Assembly (NCBI RefSeq): GCF_019393635.1
Contig: NC_057861.1
Coordinates: 302,209,468 to 302,273,467, forward strand
DNA: 64,000 nt
Direction of reading: 5' to 3'
Source of the DNA: Dromiciops gliroides
Lineage: Eukaryota; Chordata; Mammalia; Microbiotheria; Microbiotheriidae
Below the pieces are notes generated by a model. The model searched no databases and had not been told where the DNA came from. It worked only from the letters and a program-made list of their open reading frames with translations. Every line of letters begins with the position of its first letter. The stretch's first letter is position 1. The position numbers and the translations under genes were made by a program. Shown here one piece after another: positions 1 to 11,759 of the stretch.

Positions 1-230
1 GGGGGATTGAGGGCAAGACAAGTGACTGCTTCAAGGATCTTCTCCAAAGACATTTCTTTCTTTTTTTTAATTTCTGGGTCTCCTTTATGCCTGGGTCCAA
101 GGGAGACAAAGGTGGTTAGTAGGCAAATCTATATTTTCCTACCTTCAGTCTAAATTCCTTGCCTCAGGGCTAATATCTTCAATCACCTTTCATTTTCTTT
201 CTAATGAAACCTGTCATAAAGATTAAACTG

Positions 231-372
231 GGGGCAGCTAGGTGGCATAGTGGATAAAGCATGGGCCTTGGATTCAGGAGGACCCGAGTTCAAATTCCAC
301 CTTGACACACTTACTAGCTGTGTGACTCTGGGCAAGTCACTTAACCCTCATTGCCCTGCAAAAAAAAAAATA
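231..372 (+). mobile_element. Short tRNA-headed SINE (WSINE1/WALLSI type)
   Basis: Starts GGGGGCAGCTAGGTGGCATAG and ends in a CATTGCCCTGC plus poly(A) tail, as in the other copies here. Confidence 0.85.
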
Positions 373-380
373 AATAAACT

Positions 381-915
381 GTCATACAGATGGAGAATCA
401 CTAGTTAAAGGGATAAAACTACAAGTGGACATTTTCAATCCAGTATATAGGTGTCTTAGTTTGGGGGATGGTTATTTTTCCACTACCTCTAAAATAACCA
501 GGTGGCTTCTTACTTGGCCCTTGTAGTACATTTTCTTTGAAGAAGGCAAAGTTTTAGAATTGTATTTGTTCTGTGGCCAATGAAATGATGTCCTATGCCA
601 TGAGCTCACATGAGCTCTTCAGCTAATACCTACCTCTAAGCAAGTAAATGACAGTATTAGAGATCCCTTTAAAGCCAATATGTTTTAGAAACATATATGG
701 ATAAAATAAATTGAGAAATATTGAATAGGAAGGTGGCTGAACCTGAAAAAGCCATCTACAAATAGGTGCTTCCACTTTCTCTCATTGAGAAATTATTGCT
801 ACTACAGTACTTTATAAATTAATTTATTGTTCTTATACCAGTTTTGGCAGTTATCATGTATTACTAATTAATATTGTATATCAGTAAATTATTGACCATG
901 TGTCTCCCTAACTTC
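381..915. other. No feature recognised
   Basis: AT-rich single-copy-looking sequence without a convincing frame or repeat. Confidence 0.6.
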
Positions 916-929
916 TCATGGTCTCAGGC

Positions 930-1260
930 CATTGGACCTACATTGTCCTATGCGCAATGTTCTCCTGATTCTGCTCACTCCACTCAGCATCACTCCACTT
1001 AAGTCTTTCCAGGATTTTCTGAAATCTGCCTGATCATCATTTCTTACAGCACAATAGTATTCCATTACCTTCATATACCACAGCTTGTTCAGCCATTTCC
1101 CAATTGATTGGCATTGCCTAGATTTCCAATTCTTTGCCACCACAAAGAGAGCTGCTATAAATATTTTTGTACATGTGGGTCCTTTTCCCTTTTTTATGAT
1201 CTCTTTGGGATACAGACCTAGTAGTGGAATTACTGAGTTAAAGATCATGTCTGAAATATG
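930..1260 (-). mobile_element. L1 fragment, C-terminal end of ORF2
   Basis: The minus-strand translation CTKIFIAALFVVAKNWKS, then GKWLNKLWYMKVMEYYCAVR, matches the C-terminus of L1 ORF2p (human CTHMFIAALFTIAKTW and MWHIYTMEYYAAIK). 5'-truncated and dead. Confidence 0.85.
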
Positions 1261-1894
1261 TCCTCCTGGCCTTCTTACCGTTTCATGAACAAGATACTTC
1301 ATCTCTGGGTTCTGGGCATTTTCTCTGGCTGTTCCCCATCCCTGAAATATGCTCTTTCCTTATCTCTACCTCCCAGGTTTCCTGACTTCCTTCAAGTCCC
1401 ACCTAAAATTCCAGGTATTACTGGGGCAGGAAGAAGAGTGAGCATTTCTGAGAGGCAAGTATTGAGCTTGCTTTCCAGGCACATGAATAGGATAATATTT
1501 GTGGAGTATTGAGGGTCTTCAAATTATAATAGCTAGACAACTGCCATTGCCCAGGCCTGTTCTGAAATAGGAGAAAGAATATAAAATTGAAAATAAGAAT
1601 CATCTCTAGGGTGAGAAGGAAGGGAAGAAAAAAAGCAGGGAAGGTTACACAATACATTTACTATATATTTAATAATAGCAATCTGTATATAATAAATTTG
1701 CAGTTTTATGCACAATCATCTTTTCCCCCCATTCTACTACATTATGGAAATGATTGTTTTATTTCTTAAGTTCAGAATAAAATTAATTTAAAAGAAAAAG
1801 GAAACCCATGTTTAATGTTACTCAGCTATCATCAGTCTGTCAGTCTGGATAAGGGACTTCTTCACTCTTCTGGGTCTATTTTCCTGCTGGCAGA

Positions 1895-2143
1895 ATTGTT
1901 GTTATTTAGTGGGTTAGTTGTATTTGACTCTGACCTCCCTTTGGAGTTTTGTGGCAGAGATACCAGAGTGATTTGTCATTTCTTTCTCAAGCTTATTTTA
2001 CAGATGAGAAAACTGAGCAAACCTGGTGAAGTGACTTGCTCAAGGTCACACAGCTAATAAGTATTGGAGGTCAGATTTGAACTCAGGTCTCCCTGACTTC
2101 AAACACATACCTCTATACACTTTGCCACCCAGCTGTTCCACTG
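1895..2143 (-). mobile_element. Long CORE-SINE (MAR1-like)
   Basis: Antisense copy with TTGACTCTGACC, CATTTCTTTCTCAAGCTTAT and the antisense tRNA head at the right. Confidence 0.75.
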
Positions 2144-2344
2144 CCAGAATAGTGAATAATAAAGTCTACATGGGGTGAGACAAATGCTTCACAAATGCTT
2201 ATTAATTAACAAGTGATGGGGTCACAAAGAATTAGATGCAACTGAAAGTGACTGAAAAACCAGTGATGCTATGAACAGTGACAAGACACAGCATAAGCTA
2301 GGACTCTCTGGTTAACATCAACTTAGGCTGGCTCCTCTGTGTCA

Positions 2345-2565
2345 GCTGCCATTGGAATTCTGGCAATGGCATAGTGGATATGACACTGGATCTCTACTTG
2401 GGAAGACCTTGGTTCAAATCCTGCCTCAGACACTAACTAGCTATGTGACCTCAAGTAAGTCACTTAACTTCTCTGGGCTGCTCTCCTCAATTTCCTTGTC
2501 TGTAAAGGAAGGAGGGTTGGACTCAAAAGCCTAAGGTCTCTTACAGCTCTGTATCTATGAGCCTA
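2345..2565 (+). mobile_element. MIR/Ther-like CORE-SINE
   Basis: GGCATAGTGGATATGACACTGG head, TTCAAATCCTGCCTCAGACA, and the TCTTACAGCTCTGTATCTAT end. Confidence 0.65.
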
Positions 2566-2856
2566 TGTTTACACCAAGGTACATAAGGAGCCCGAAGTGT
2601 CATAACTCATTCTCTCTGTTTGGCATTTTAAGCCCTTTATAACCTAGGCACCTTTTCCAGTCTTCCAGACTTTTTGAGTCTTTCCTATCCCATTCTACTT
2701 GTTAACAGATGCTAAGGTAGCATCTTTTCCCACAATTAAAAGTTAAATTTATCTTTGCTCATACCAGTCTTCCAGAAAAGACACTTTTCCAGTCCTTTCA
2801 TGCCATATAGTGCTCATAAAACAAAATAGTTTCTTGCACTGCAAAACCAAGTACCA

Positions 2857-3006
2857 GGGGGCAATTTGGTGGCACAGTGGATAAAACACCAGCCCTATAT
2901 TCGAAAGGATCCGAGTTCAAATCCGACCTCAGACACTTGACACTTACTAGCTGTGTGTCCTTGGGCAAGTCATTTAACCCTCATTGCCCCACCCCCCCCA
3001 AAAAAA
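2857..3006 (+). mobile_element. Short tRNA-headed SINE
   Basis: GGGGGCAATTTGGTGGCACAG head, GAGTTCAAATC core, CATTGCCCC end and A-rich tail. Confidence 0.82.
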
Positions 3007-3133
3007 TACTGGTCACTGGTGGTATTCAAGGCTGTCAATTCAGTGACTTGCTATATAGCCAAAGAAAATGGTGGCATTCGGGGACCTGGCGGAGGCATGT
3101 GGTTTTCTCTGTTTTGGGCGACTGCTGAGTAAC

Positions 3134-3499
3134 TGTAAACTGACCGGGGTTTGGTGAGGTTTTTATTAAGGAAAATCCTAAATTCCTTTGAACTAGCTTA
3201 ATTGGGAACACTCTGGGATTATACAGGCTAAATTTAGAGTTAAGACTATCTGTATTTCTACTTCCTTATTTCCTTAATTGGTTTCACCTTTGAGGTTTAA
3301 TTAATTCCCAAGTAATAAAACCTGATCCTTTATGAACTAAAGCTCAGAGGTTCCTTTTCTTATTGGCCTGGGAGGAATATATAAAAAGGAAATTTCAAAG
3401 GGGAGATTAGACCTAAAAGAGTCCCTCATATTTCCGGGACCCCAATCTTAAAGCGAGTCACCTTAATTATACTCCGTATATCAAATTTTGGCCCTCACA
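3134..3499. mobile_element. Possible solo LTR
   Basis: A 366-bp stretch with TG and CA ends and the TATA-like ATATAAAAAGG near 3,378. No convincing target duplication and no second copy in the window, so this is tentative and orientation is unsure. Confidence 0.3.
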
Positions 3500-3504
3500 C
3501 TGCA

Positions 3505-4390
3505 AGATCATCATAGGGGTATCGTTCTTTAAGGCATTCTGCCAAGGTACTATGGTTAATCTTTCATAGAGTAGGCAGATTCCATTGAGTTCATAGAAGC
3601 CATCATCTGTGGACCATGGGCAGTAATAAAGTTCCAGAACAGTATTTTAGTTTAGTTCTGAGGTAGGGAGAGGGAGAGGGAGAGGGAGAGGGATCTTGGT
3701 ATTATACCAAGGGTCCCTGAGGATTATCCACCAGTGCCAGGATCTTGGTTAATCTGGGAGCTACAATTGTCCGTGCCAGAATTCTCCAGAAGCTGTTTAT
3801 GTTGGTCTCAGACTCTACTCTACAGGTCTGAAGGACCTGTCTTGCCATTTTTTCAAGCCACAATAAGGGATATTTGATTCCTGACTATGCTACCTCCTAC
3901 TAGTATGAGCTTGGGCTCCCTAGGCCTCTATTTCCTAATTTGTAAGAATGATAGAGATTGAAATAAATGCATCTTTATGGTCCTTTATATAAGTGTATAT
4001 ACATACATACGTAACACAGATACATATGTATGTATGTATGTATATGTATAGGGTAAGTAGAAGTCATTATGTTTTCCTATCTGGTAGAAGATGGAACTTA
4101 ACTTCCAACAACCTCAGAGATGGGGATGATGATCAACAATCATGAGTTATATGGGTATTTGAGGCTGTGAGCCAAGACAGATCTAACTTTTAGTTGTGGA
4201 AAAAGATGCTTCCTATGCATCTGGTAACAAGTGGAATGGGGTAGGAAATACTCAAAAGAAACCTACTGTCTCATTCATTTGGATGGTACATCCAATCCTA
4301 CCAATCACAACCCACCCTTACCTAGCTGTCCTTCGTAACCCTTATTTCTGCCCTCCTGTAAGTTCATTGCAAGGTGTACACCCAACATCT
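3505..4390. other. No gene recognised
   Basis: Holds a short GAGGGA repeat (3,663-3,692) and a TATG/CATA tetranucleotide stretch (about 3,998-4,048); otherwise nothing identified. Confidence 0.55.
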
Positions 4391-4394
4391 TAAA

Positions 4395-5290
4395 GGTTTT
4401 TTCACTTTCTCTTTTCTTTTTCCTTTTGAAAAAAATTTGTAAATGTAATTAAAAATTCAATTTTATTTTCAGCTCTGAATTTGTTCTTTCCCATCTCCTC
4501 CTAGTCTCTCCATTGAAAAAGAAAGAAAAGCAAAACATGTTATAAACATGTAGAGTGAAGCAAAACAATTTCTCAAATTAGCCATGTATAAAAAAGTGCT
4601 TCAATAAGTACTTTACATTATTTGAGTACATCATCTAAGTGGAGGTGGGTAACATGTTTCTTCATGAGTCCTCTGAAAGTTCCTGAAAATTCTGGGAAAA
4701 AAAGCTAGGTAGTAGATAGAGTGGATAGAGTACTGGGCCTAGAATCTGCAAAATCTTAGTTCAAATACAGCTCCAGACACTTACTGTGTGATGACCCTAG
4801 GCAAGTCACCTAATCTCTGTTTGCTTCAGTTACTTCATTTATAAAATGGAGATGATTATAATAGTACCTACCTCCCAGAGTTTTTGTGAAAGTCACAAAA
4901 GACAATAATTGTAAATGCCTTAGCATAGTGTTTGGTACATAGTGTTATATAACTGTTAATTGTTGTTGTTGTTCTTATTATTATTATTAATCCTTCTGTT
5001 GATCAGAATTTTTAAAGTCTTTCAAAGTTATATGTCTTTACAATATCATTGTTCTTATATAAATTGCTCTCCTGATTTTGCTCACTTAATTTTGCATCAG
5101 TTCATACAAGTCTTCCAAGGTTCCTCTGAAACCTCATCACCTACATTCTTTCTTTGGGCACAATACTATTCCATCATATTCATATACCATAACTTGCTGG
5201 TTGTTCAATTGATGGGCACCCTTTCCCCTGCTTTCCAAATTCTAGCCATCACTAAAAGAGATGTTATAAATATTTTTTCACATTTCATAA
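4395..5290 (-). mobile_element. L1 3' end, interrupted by a MIR-like SINE
   Basis: The minus strand holds a decayed ORF2 C-terminus (CEKIFITSLLVMARIWKAG, 5,290-5,205, then homologous sequence to about 4,960) and an L1 3' UTR-like part (4,650-4,395). A MIR-like SINE sits at 4,700-4,955. Old and broken. Confidence 0.6.
4700..4955 (+). mobile_element. MIR/Ther-like CORE-SINE
   Basis: AGATAGAGTGGATAGAGTACTGG head, CTACCTCCCAGAGTTTTTGTG body and a GTTGTTGTTGTT end. Lies in an L1 remnant. Confidence 0.65.
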
Positions 5291-5450
5291 ATACAGAGAG
5301 TTTAAGAGATGGGAAGTAGGAGAGAGAGAGGGAATATAGTAAATGGGAGGGAGAAGTAGAGAGGTGAGGGGGAAGAAGAGGAGGGGAAAGGGAGGAGGGG
5401 GTGAGAGACAGAGAAAGGGAGAATGGGGTAAGAGTTAGAAAATGAGAGGG

Positions 5451-5452
<2 letters not shown>

Positions 5453-5549
<97 letters not shown>

Positions 5550-5562
5550 CAGAGTGATAGAC
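5453..5562. repeat. Compound (TG)n(GA)n microsatellite
   Basis: About 21 TG units followed by about 15 GA units and (GACA)-type variants. Long translated frames here are artefacts. Confidence 0.95.
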
Positions 5563-5692
5563 AGACAGACTGCAATACAAACTTTGTTCACAGGAGGAAG
5601 GCATATGTCCAGAATAATGAAAGTGCTGCTGGTTGTGATTTTTAAAAAAAGTCAGAGATAATCTTAAGAGATCTATAAAAATGAAACTAGAG

Positions 5693-5840
5693 GGGGCAGC
5701 TAGGTGGGGCAGTAGATAAAGCACCAGCCCTGGATTCAGGAGGAACTGAGTTCAAATTTGGCCTCAGACACTCGACACTTACGAGCTGTGTGACCTTGGG
5801 CAAGTTATTTAATCCTCATTGCCCCGAAAAAAACCCAAAA
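5693..5840 (+). mobile_element. Short tRNA-headed SINE
   Basis: Complete copy with head, GAGTTCAAATT core and A-rich end. Confidence 0.82.
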
Positions 5841-5925
5841 CAATAAAAATGACCCTAGACTGAGATCAAACATTAAACAACTGGGGTGAGGGGCTAGACA
5901 AATAATATCCATCTCAGAATCCATG

Positions 5926-5957
5926 AATGAATGAATGAATGAATGAATGAATGAATG
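5926..5957. repeat. (TGAA)n microsatellite
   Basis: About eight TGAA units. Confidence 0.9.
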
Positions 5958-6735
5958 GATAAACTTGTCAGAAACAAATAAACTGAGGCAGTACCCCTGG
6001 TCTGGTGCAAAAGCAGGAAGGCCTTTATTTACAATCTTGCAAGAAGGGGTGAGAACTCCAAAGCAGTTGTGCCTGACTTGACCCAGTGAAGTTCCCCTTT
6101 TTGTCCCAGATCTAACACAAGGTCCCTCTCCCATCTGGGTTCACATTCTTCAAGACAATTCTAAACATGTGGACCCTCCCCCCAGATGTGGCACCACTGC
6201 TGCCCCCACCCCATGGGACAACCAGACTCTGAGATTTTACGATTCTTTGTTCTTTAATTTTAGAAAACCACTGTTGACTCAGCAGGGAAAGGAAGGGAAA
6301 TTTTGAGGAATCAAATAAGCCTTTAGGGCTTGAATTAGTAGTTTGTTTTTATCTGAGAGGAACATGCTCTACTGGTTAATTGTCAACTCAGTAGGAAAAA
6401 GGAAGGAATGGTGGAGATGTGGTGGGAGCGATAAGGCCCCAGGACTGGAATAATGTATCCTGCCAACTGAGGAGGACACATCATTCTTCTCACATTGATT
6501 AAGGGTTTACTATATTCAGAGCCCTGTGGGATAACCCCCTCTTCCCATTCCCCACCAAAAAAAATGTTAAAAAAAAAAAAGTTCCTGTTTTCAAGGAGGT
6601 CACATTCTTAAGGATTCTTATTGATGACGTCTGAAATGCCTTGCCATATTTAATATAGGATACTGGCCTCCATTCCATCCATGAAGAAATGAATAAAAAG
6701 AAAGGGGATTTCATATATCTGTGTATCTAATATAT
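5958..6735. other. No gene recognised; possible old LTR debris
   Basis: The part 5,990-6,250 has LTR-like composition but no defined ends. Confidence 0.45.
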
Positions 6736-6737
6736 GG

Positions 6738-6985
6738 GGGACAGCTGGGTGGTACAATAGATAGAACACCAGGTCTGAAATCAAGAAGCCTCATCTTCCT
6801 GAGTTCAAATCTAACCTCAGATACTTATTAACTTTTCAACCCTGAGCAAGTCACTTAACCACGTTTGCCTTAGTTTCCTCATTTATAAAATGAGCTTGAG
6901 TACAAAATGGCAAACCAATCCATCATCTTTGCCAAGAAAACTCCAAATGAGGTCACAGAGGGTCAGGCATGATTGAACAACAACA
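6738..6985 (+). mobile_element. Long CORE-SINE (MAR1-like)
   Basis: Head GGGGGACAGCTGGGTGG, then TTAGTTTCCTCATTTATAAA, CAAACCAATCCATCATCTTT and the end GATTGAACAACAAC. Confidence 0.8.
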
Positions 6986-7940
6986 AATATGTATTTATGT
7001 ATAAATACATAAATATGTATATATACACACATGTAATACACAACTTCATATCTTTATATCTACTCTTATATTTACATACCTATATATGTATACACATATG
7101 CATACATACAGACATTCTATACCTGTATGTATGTAAACACACACACTCACATGAGTCAATGCCCATAGTCTGAGGACCAGTAACTAATAATGTCTGACTC
7201 CAAAACCATGGGGCCCATTTGCCAGGCACTGAGCCTCCCTCAGCAGTGACGGTGACAATCATGAACATCACAGCCATCATCCTAAGGGAAGCAGTTCTTG
7301 GGATCCCAATAAACAAGGGAGGAGAGAGACACTGGGCTGCTAATCTGCTGAGGCCTTTGAGCAAATCATCCAAGTATTATCTTTGTGCCTTCAACCCCAG
7401 GAGGGGTAGTGGCAAACTTCCATGCTCTCTGAAATCCCTTTCAAATCTACATTAAATATACCACAGCCTCAATTCCACAGATGTTAGAAAGAAGAAGGAA
7501 GAAATAAGGAAGAGCCCCAAACCAAGCAAATCTATTACTATTACTTTCAATTCAGACATTGCAGGTTCTAGTCCTCTACCAGGGACACTGACTCTCTGTC
7601 TGTTCTTGAGAAAGTCTCTAGGACTTGGGTTAGGAACAGGGAGGCTGATTATGTCTGATGATAACCATTATTTATGTAGCATAAGAATAGTCTAAGTCCT
7701 AATGATAAAAGGCATTGTACTAGCACCATAAGGTTATACTTGTCCCAGAGAGCCTGCACTTGAATACCTGGTAGGGAGTGAGGCATCCTAGACAAGAACC
7801 CCAGGCTTCATTTATCCCCCCTTAGATCCAAATTTATGCCTCAGGGTGATTTGATGGTCTTTCTGGATCTAGGATCTTGCAAGTTAAGGGAAGGGATAGT
7901 GAAGAATATTCCCACTGAAGTGCCTGGTACATATCAGGTG
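6986..7940. other. No gene recognised
   Basis: TATA/CATA-rich low-complexity sequence at 6,990-7,150, then unassigned sequence. Short frames around 7,219 show no family features. Confidence 0.55.
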
Positions 7941-7944
7941 CTAG

Positions 7945-8205
7945 TCAGTGGCAGAGTGGATAGATTGCTGGCCTTGAAGTCAGAAAGGTCTGAGTTCAAA
8001 TTCAGCCTAAGACACTTACTAGCTATGTGACCCTGAGTAAGCTACTTGACCCCTATCTGCCTAATTTTCTTCAATTATAAAATTCCTCACAATGCGAATA
8101 ATTCTAACATCTACCTCCCAAGGTTTTTGTGAAAGGATCAGCTCAGATAGTACCTATAAAGTGCTTAGCACAATCACTGGCATATTTTAGGAAATTAATA
8201 AATGC
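7945..8205 (+). mobile_element. MIR/Ther-like CORE-SINE
   Basis: GGCAGAGTGGATAGATTGCTGG head and CTACCTCCCAAGGTTTTTGTG body. Confidence 0.65.
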
Positions 8206-9325
8206 ATATTGATAAGATCATTTGTCCCTTGGAGTATTTTACTACTACACAGGGTTGTTGTAAGAAAAGTACCTTATTAGTGAGCAGTTATTATGACTAT
8301 AATGTTATCCATATTCCTAGGCTTTTCTGAATTTGGCTCTTTGCACCAGCCCCCAATTCGGGAACTGGCTCTGTCCATGGTTCACTTTAATACAACCAGG
8401 TATTTACCATTGATAATTTGCTCATTCACCCAATCAATTCTGTACAGAAAACTTGCCCAGGACATAAGAAGGTAAGATTTACCAGACATGGGAAAGATCA
8501 ATGGTTCAAATTACTTTGTTTATATTGATTTGGAGGAGGTGGAAGGAGGAAAAGACATTTAAAAGAGACACAGAATTCTCATGGCATCTAGGCTTTAACA
8601 GAAGTGCATATATATTTTTATAGAAAGTCTATAAAAAGGCCAGGAATGTACCCTGACTCAACATTTATATAGGGAGCCCAGGAAGACTTCACACTAGCCA
8701 AAGAACAGACCTGATTTTTCTATATAAATGTGTACCCAAAGTCTTAGTGCAACTTCATGCTTTGGTAACCAGACCACAACTGGCCTCTACCCTGAGAATG
8801 GCCAGGCCGAACAGAGCAGGCTAGAGACAAGTGAGTCAGGAATTAATCAGAAGTTTTAATTTCAAAATGAGAGAAATGGCTTGCCAGCAAGGAGGGGCTA
8901 TAGACACATGTGCCAGGGCCCTGCACCTAGTGGGGGGACCTGAGGCAGTATACCAATGGCTAAGCAGTGAGCTGTAGCCCTGACAATGTGGGATAACAGC
9001 AACAATGTGACAAATTTTACTCATGGTAGGACTTCATGACATCAACATTGGTACTTTTCCAAGCTTTTCCAGTGCTTGTCCAAGTTCAGAGAACACCTGG
9101 TGCTGGTCAAAGCAATACAATAATTGTATGATTTTGTCAGAGGGTGAGATCATTCAGAAGGTGAATCCAAAGGATTGTTATTTTGTTTTGCCAACCTGTG
9201 CCAGGGTTCAGCTTGCTTGCTGGGCCTTAGCTTTGGAAAGCAGGCAGTTTCCTAATACCTTGTCAGTTTGTAATAGCTTAAAGAGCCATACAGAGAGACT
9301 TTTGCAATTTACAAAGTGCTCTGTT
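8206..9325. other. No gene recognised
   Basis: Single-copy-looking sequence. Frames of up to about 100 codons near 9,023-9,328 lack recognisable domains. Confidence 0.55.
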
Positions 9326-9329
9326 TGAC

Positions 9330-9480
9330 CCCAACACTAATCCAGTGAAATAGGGAGAGCAACTGTTGTTATTGCAGCATAACAGATGAAGAAATAGACT
9401 TGAGAAGAAATGGCTTACCCAGGAAGTGACAGAGTGGGTACTCAAACCCAGACTCTTTTCTAATATAGCAAGCTCCTAGA
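9330..9480 (-). mobile_element. MIR-like fragment
   Basis: Antisense AGATGAAGAAATAGACTTG and GGCTTACCCAGGAAGTGACA pieces; old. Confidence 0.45.
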
Positions 9481-9770
9481 ACTTTTTCTAATCAAAGATA
9501 TCCTGAAATAAGAAAAATAAACCAGGAAGATCGGTTGTAGAGGCCAGAATAAAGGGTGAATTGCAGCCAGCTATGCCACAACCAAATAAATTGTTTCCTT
9601 TCAATCAAGTTCTGAGCTAAAAGGAACCCTAAAGCTCCTCTGATTCAACCCTCTTCCTTTAGGAGGAATAACTCATTTGCATAGAAATTTCCATCACTGT
9701 TTAACTGGCCCTGCTGGAAATAACTGATTGGCTTCTTTTCACTGAAAGGCTTCTTTTCAGTTTACTTCTT

Positions 9771-9929
9771 CTTCTTTTTTTTTTTTTTTTTTTGGTGAGG
9801 CAATTGGGGTTAAGTGACTTGCCCAGGGTCACACAGCTAGTAAGTGTCAAGTGTCTGAGGCCGCATTTGAACTCAGGTCCTCCTGAATCCAGGGCTGGTG
9901 CTTTATCCACTACGCCACCTAGCTGCCCC
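9771..9929 (-). mobile_element. Short tRNA-headed SINE
   Basis: Antisense copy with a long T run at the left. Flanked by AGTTTACTTCTT at 9,759-9,770 and 9,930-9,941, a perfect 12-bp target duplication. Confidence 0.88.
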
Positions 9930-9944
9930 AGTTTACTTCTTTGT

Positions 9945-11080
9945 AAAGAAGAAATAGCTAAAGTCTACCCATGATTCCTCTTAACAACAGCTGTGTGATT
10001 AAACTACTCCTAGAAAATAAAGAGTTTGTCTTTTGAGGAAAAAAATGTTGTCCAACTAGTATGAGCTTCTGCAACAACTACCCAAATATGGGAAATTTTT
10101 ACATCTGAGATAAAGATAACTGGTTAGTGGAAGAAGACAGAGGGAGAACTTTTGCGTGTTTTTCCATAAATTGTATAAGCAAAATAACATGCTTTTATCC
10201 CAGTTGTCTTTACAAGATAATGTTAATTTGTAAAAGATTTATACTAAAATCTTTTTTTAAAAAAAGTTCCCCTAGAAGAATAAGCAATAAACTAAGTAGA
10301 AGACGACTTAGCAAATAACAAAAAGGAAAATTTAAGGATTACAAAGGATTTCTTAAATTATTTAAAAAGCAACCCCCTTTTAAAGGGAATGTTAAGTAAT
10401 GAGAATAAAATTTAAAGAGAAACTTAGTATTTGATAACTTTTCTACCTCTCTTGATCTATTCTTATCTGGCCAATTTTGAGGAATATAAGGAAATAAATG
10501 TCTTCTCAATTCAGTCCTAAGCAGAAGACTTCTGAGGGGCAAGCTGTAAGGTGCATTGATGATGATAAGGCTCGGGAAAATTCCTCTCTAGGTATATGTA
10601 ATGAACTTTTATGACTTGGTCACTTTTTAAAAATGCATACAACTGGTATTTAGAGTTTCTTCTGGCTATTTTGGGTGGGGAATTTAATTTCAAAGAATAT
10701 TTATTAAGTGTCTTCTTTGTGAAAGTCATTGTGCTCAATGCTGGGATATAAATGCCTTTGAGAAATTGGCATTTAGTGGGATTGGTTCAATATGTGATTA
10801 CAAAAGAATCTGAGCAGGAAAAGGACATTAATAATTTGGGAGGATTCACAGAAGGTTTCACAAAAGAGATGTGAGCTAAGTCTTTAAGATGGTGATCCTG
10901 AGATACAAAGATAAAGACATATTCAAAGCATGTAAGCACAGAGGAGAGAGATCAAATTTTGCTTTGGGCATCAGTTAGTAAATGTTTGGACAAAATGGTT
11001 CTTCAATATCAGGCTACAATTTTTGTATTTTTATCCTAGAGAGAAGAGGGAGTTTTAATTATGAATAATAATGAATACAA
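9945..11080. other. No gene recognised
   Basis: AT-rich. A TTTATTAAGTGTCTTCTTTG motif near 10,700 resembles a dispersed repeat also seen near 45,660 and 51,275. Confidence 0.5.
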
Positions 11081-11082
11081 TA

Positions 11083-11243
11083 GGGGGAAGCTAGGTGGCA
11101 CAGTGGATAAAACACTGGCCCTGGATTCAGGAGGACCTGAGTTCAAATCCAGCCTCTGACACTTGACATGTACTAGCTATGTGACTCTAGGCAAGTCACT
11201 TAACTCTCATTGCGCTGCAAAATAAAACATAAAATAAAATAAT
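11083..11243 (+). mobile_element. Short tRNA-headed SINE
   Basis: Complete copy ending CATTGCGCTGC and an A-rich tail. AATAATGAATA-like sequence occurs on both sides. Confidence 0.83.
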
Positions 11244-11552
11244 GAATAAAATAACTAGTCTCCAAAGAATTAACCCTTGAGGTTGGACTGCCTCAGAACA
11301 GCTAGCATATTAATTGATCACTCTAAAACATTCCTCTTGTGGGATTTTAAATTCACATATGCCATTTTCACCAGATTATGCAGTTAACTATAGAAACTAG
11401 GATTGGTCTATTTGTTCTATTTTTTGTTTGTTTGTTTTTTATTTCGGGTTAAATCACTTATAGTTTCATTGCATATATAGTTCTGAGTTGAACTGGGCAT
11501 ATTGCTAAGAAAATAGGGAAACAACGAATTTTTAAAAAATCTAGGTAAGCAG

Positions 11553-11683
11553 GGCAGCTAGGTGGTGCAGTGGATAGAGCACCAGCCCTGGAGTCAGGAG
11601 TACCTGAGTTCAAATCTGGCCTCAGACCCTGGGCAAGTCACTTAACCCCAATTGCCTCACTAAAAAAACAAAAAACAAAAAAC
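11553..11683 (+). mobile_element. Short tRNA-headed SINE with an internal deletion
   Basis: Flanked by the 12-bp duplication CTAGGTAAGCAG (11,541-11,552 and 11,684-11,695). It jumps from CTCAGACC to CTGGGCAAGTC, missing the CACTTACTAGCTGTGTGACC part that other copies have. Confidence 0.87.
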
Positions 11684-11759
11684 CTAGGTAAGCAGCAAAA
11701 TAGAAATCCTAAAAATCAAAGACAAAATTAATAAAATTAAAAATTAAAAAAAAACACAA

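Noticed and set aside
5205-5724. Long open frames with runs of Ser-Leu, Thr-His or Cys-Val
   Set aside because: They are translations of the TG/GA microsatellite and its flanks; no protein family features.
8722-8765. ACCCAAAGTCTTAGTGCAA as a mariner end
   Set aside because: Only a short resemblance to the 39,256 motif, with no further transposon sequence beside it.
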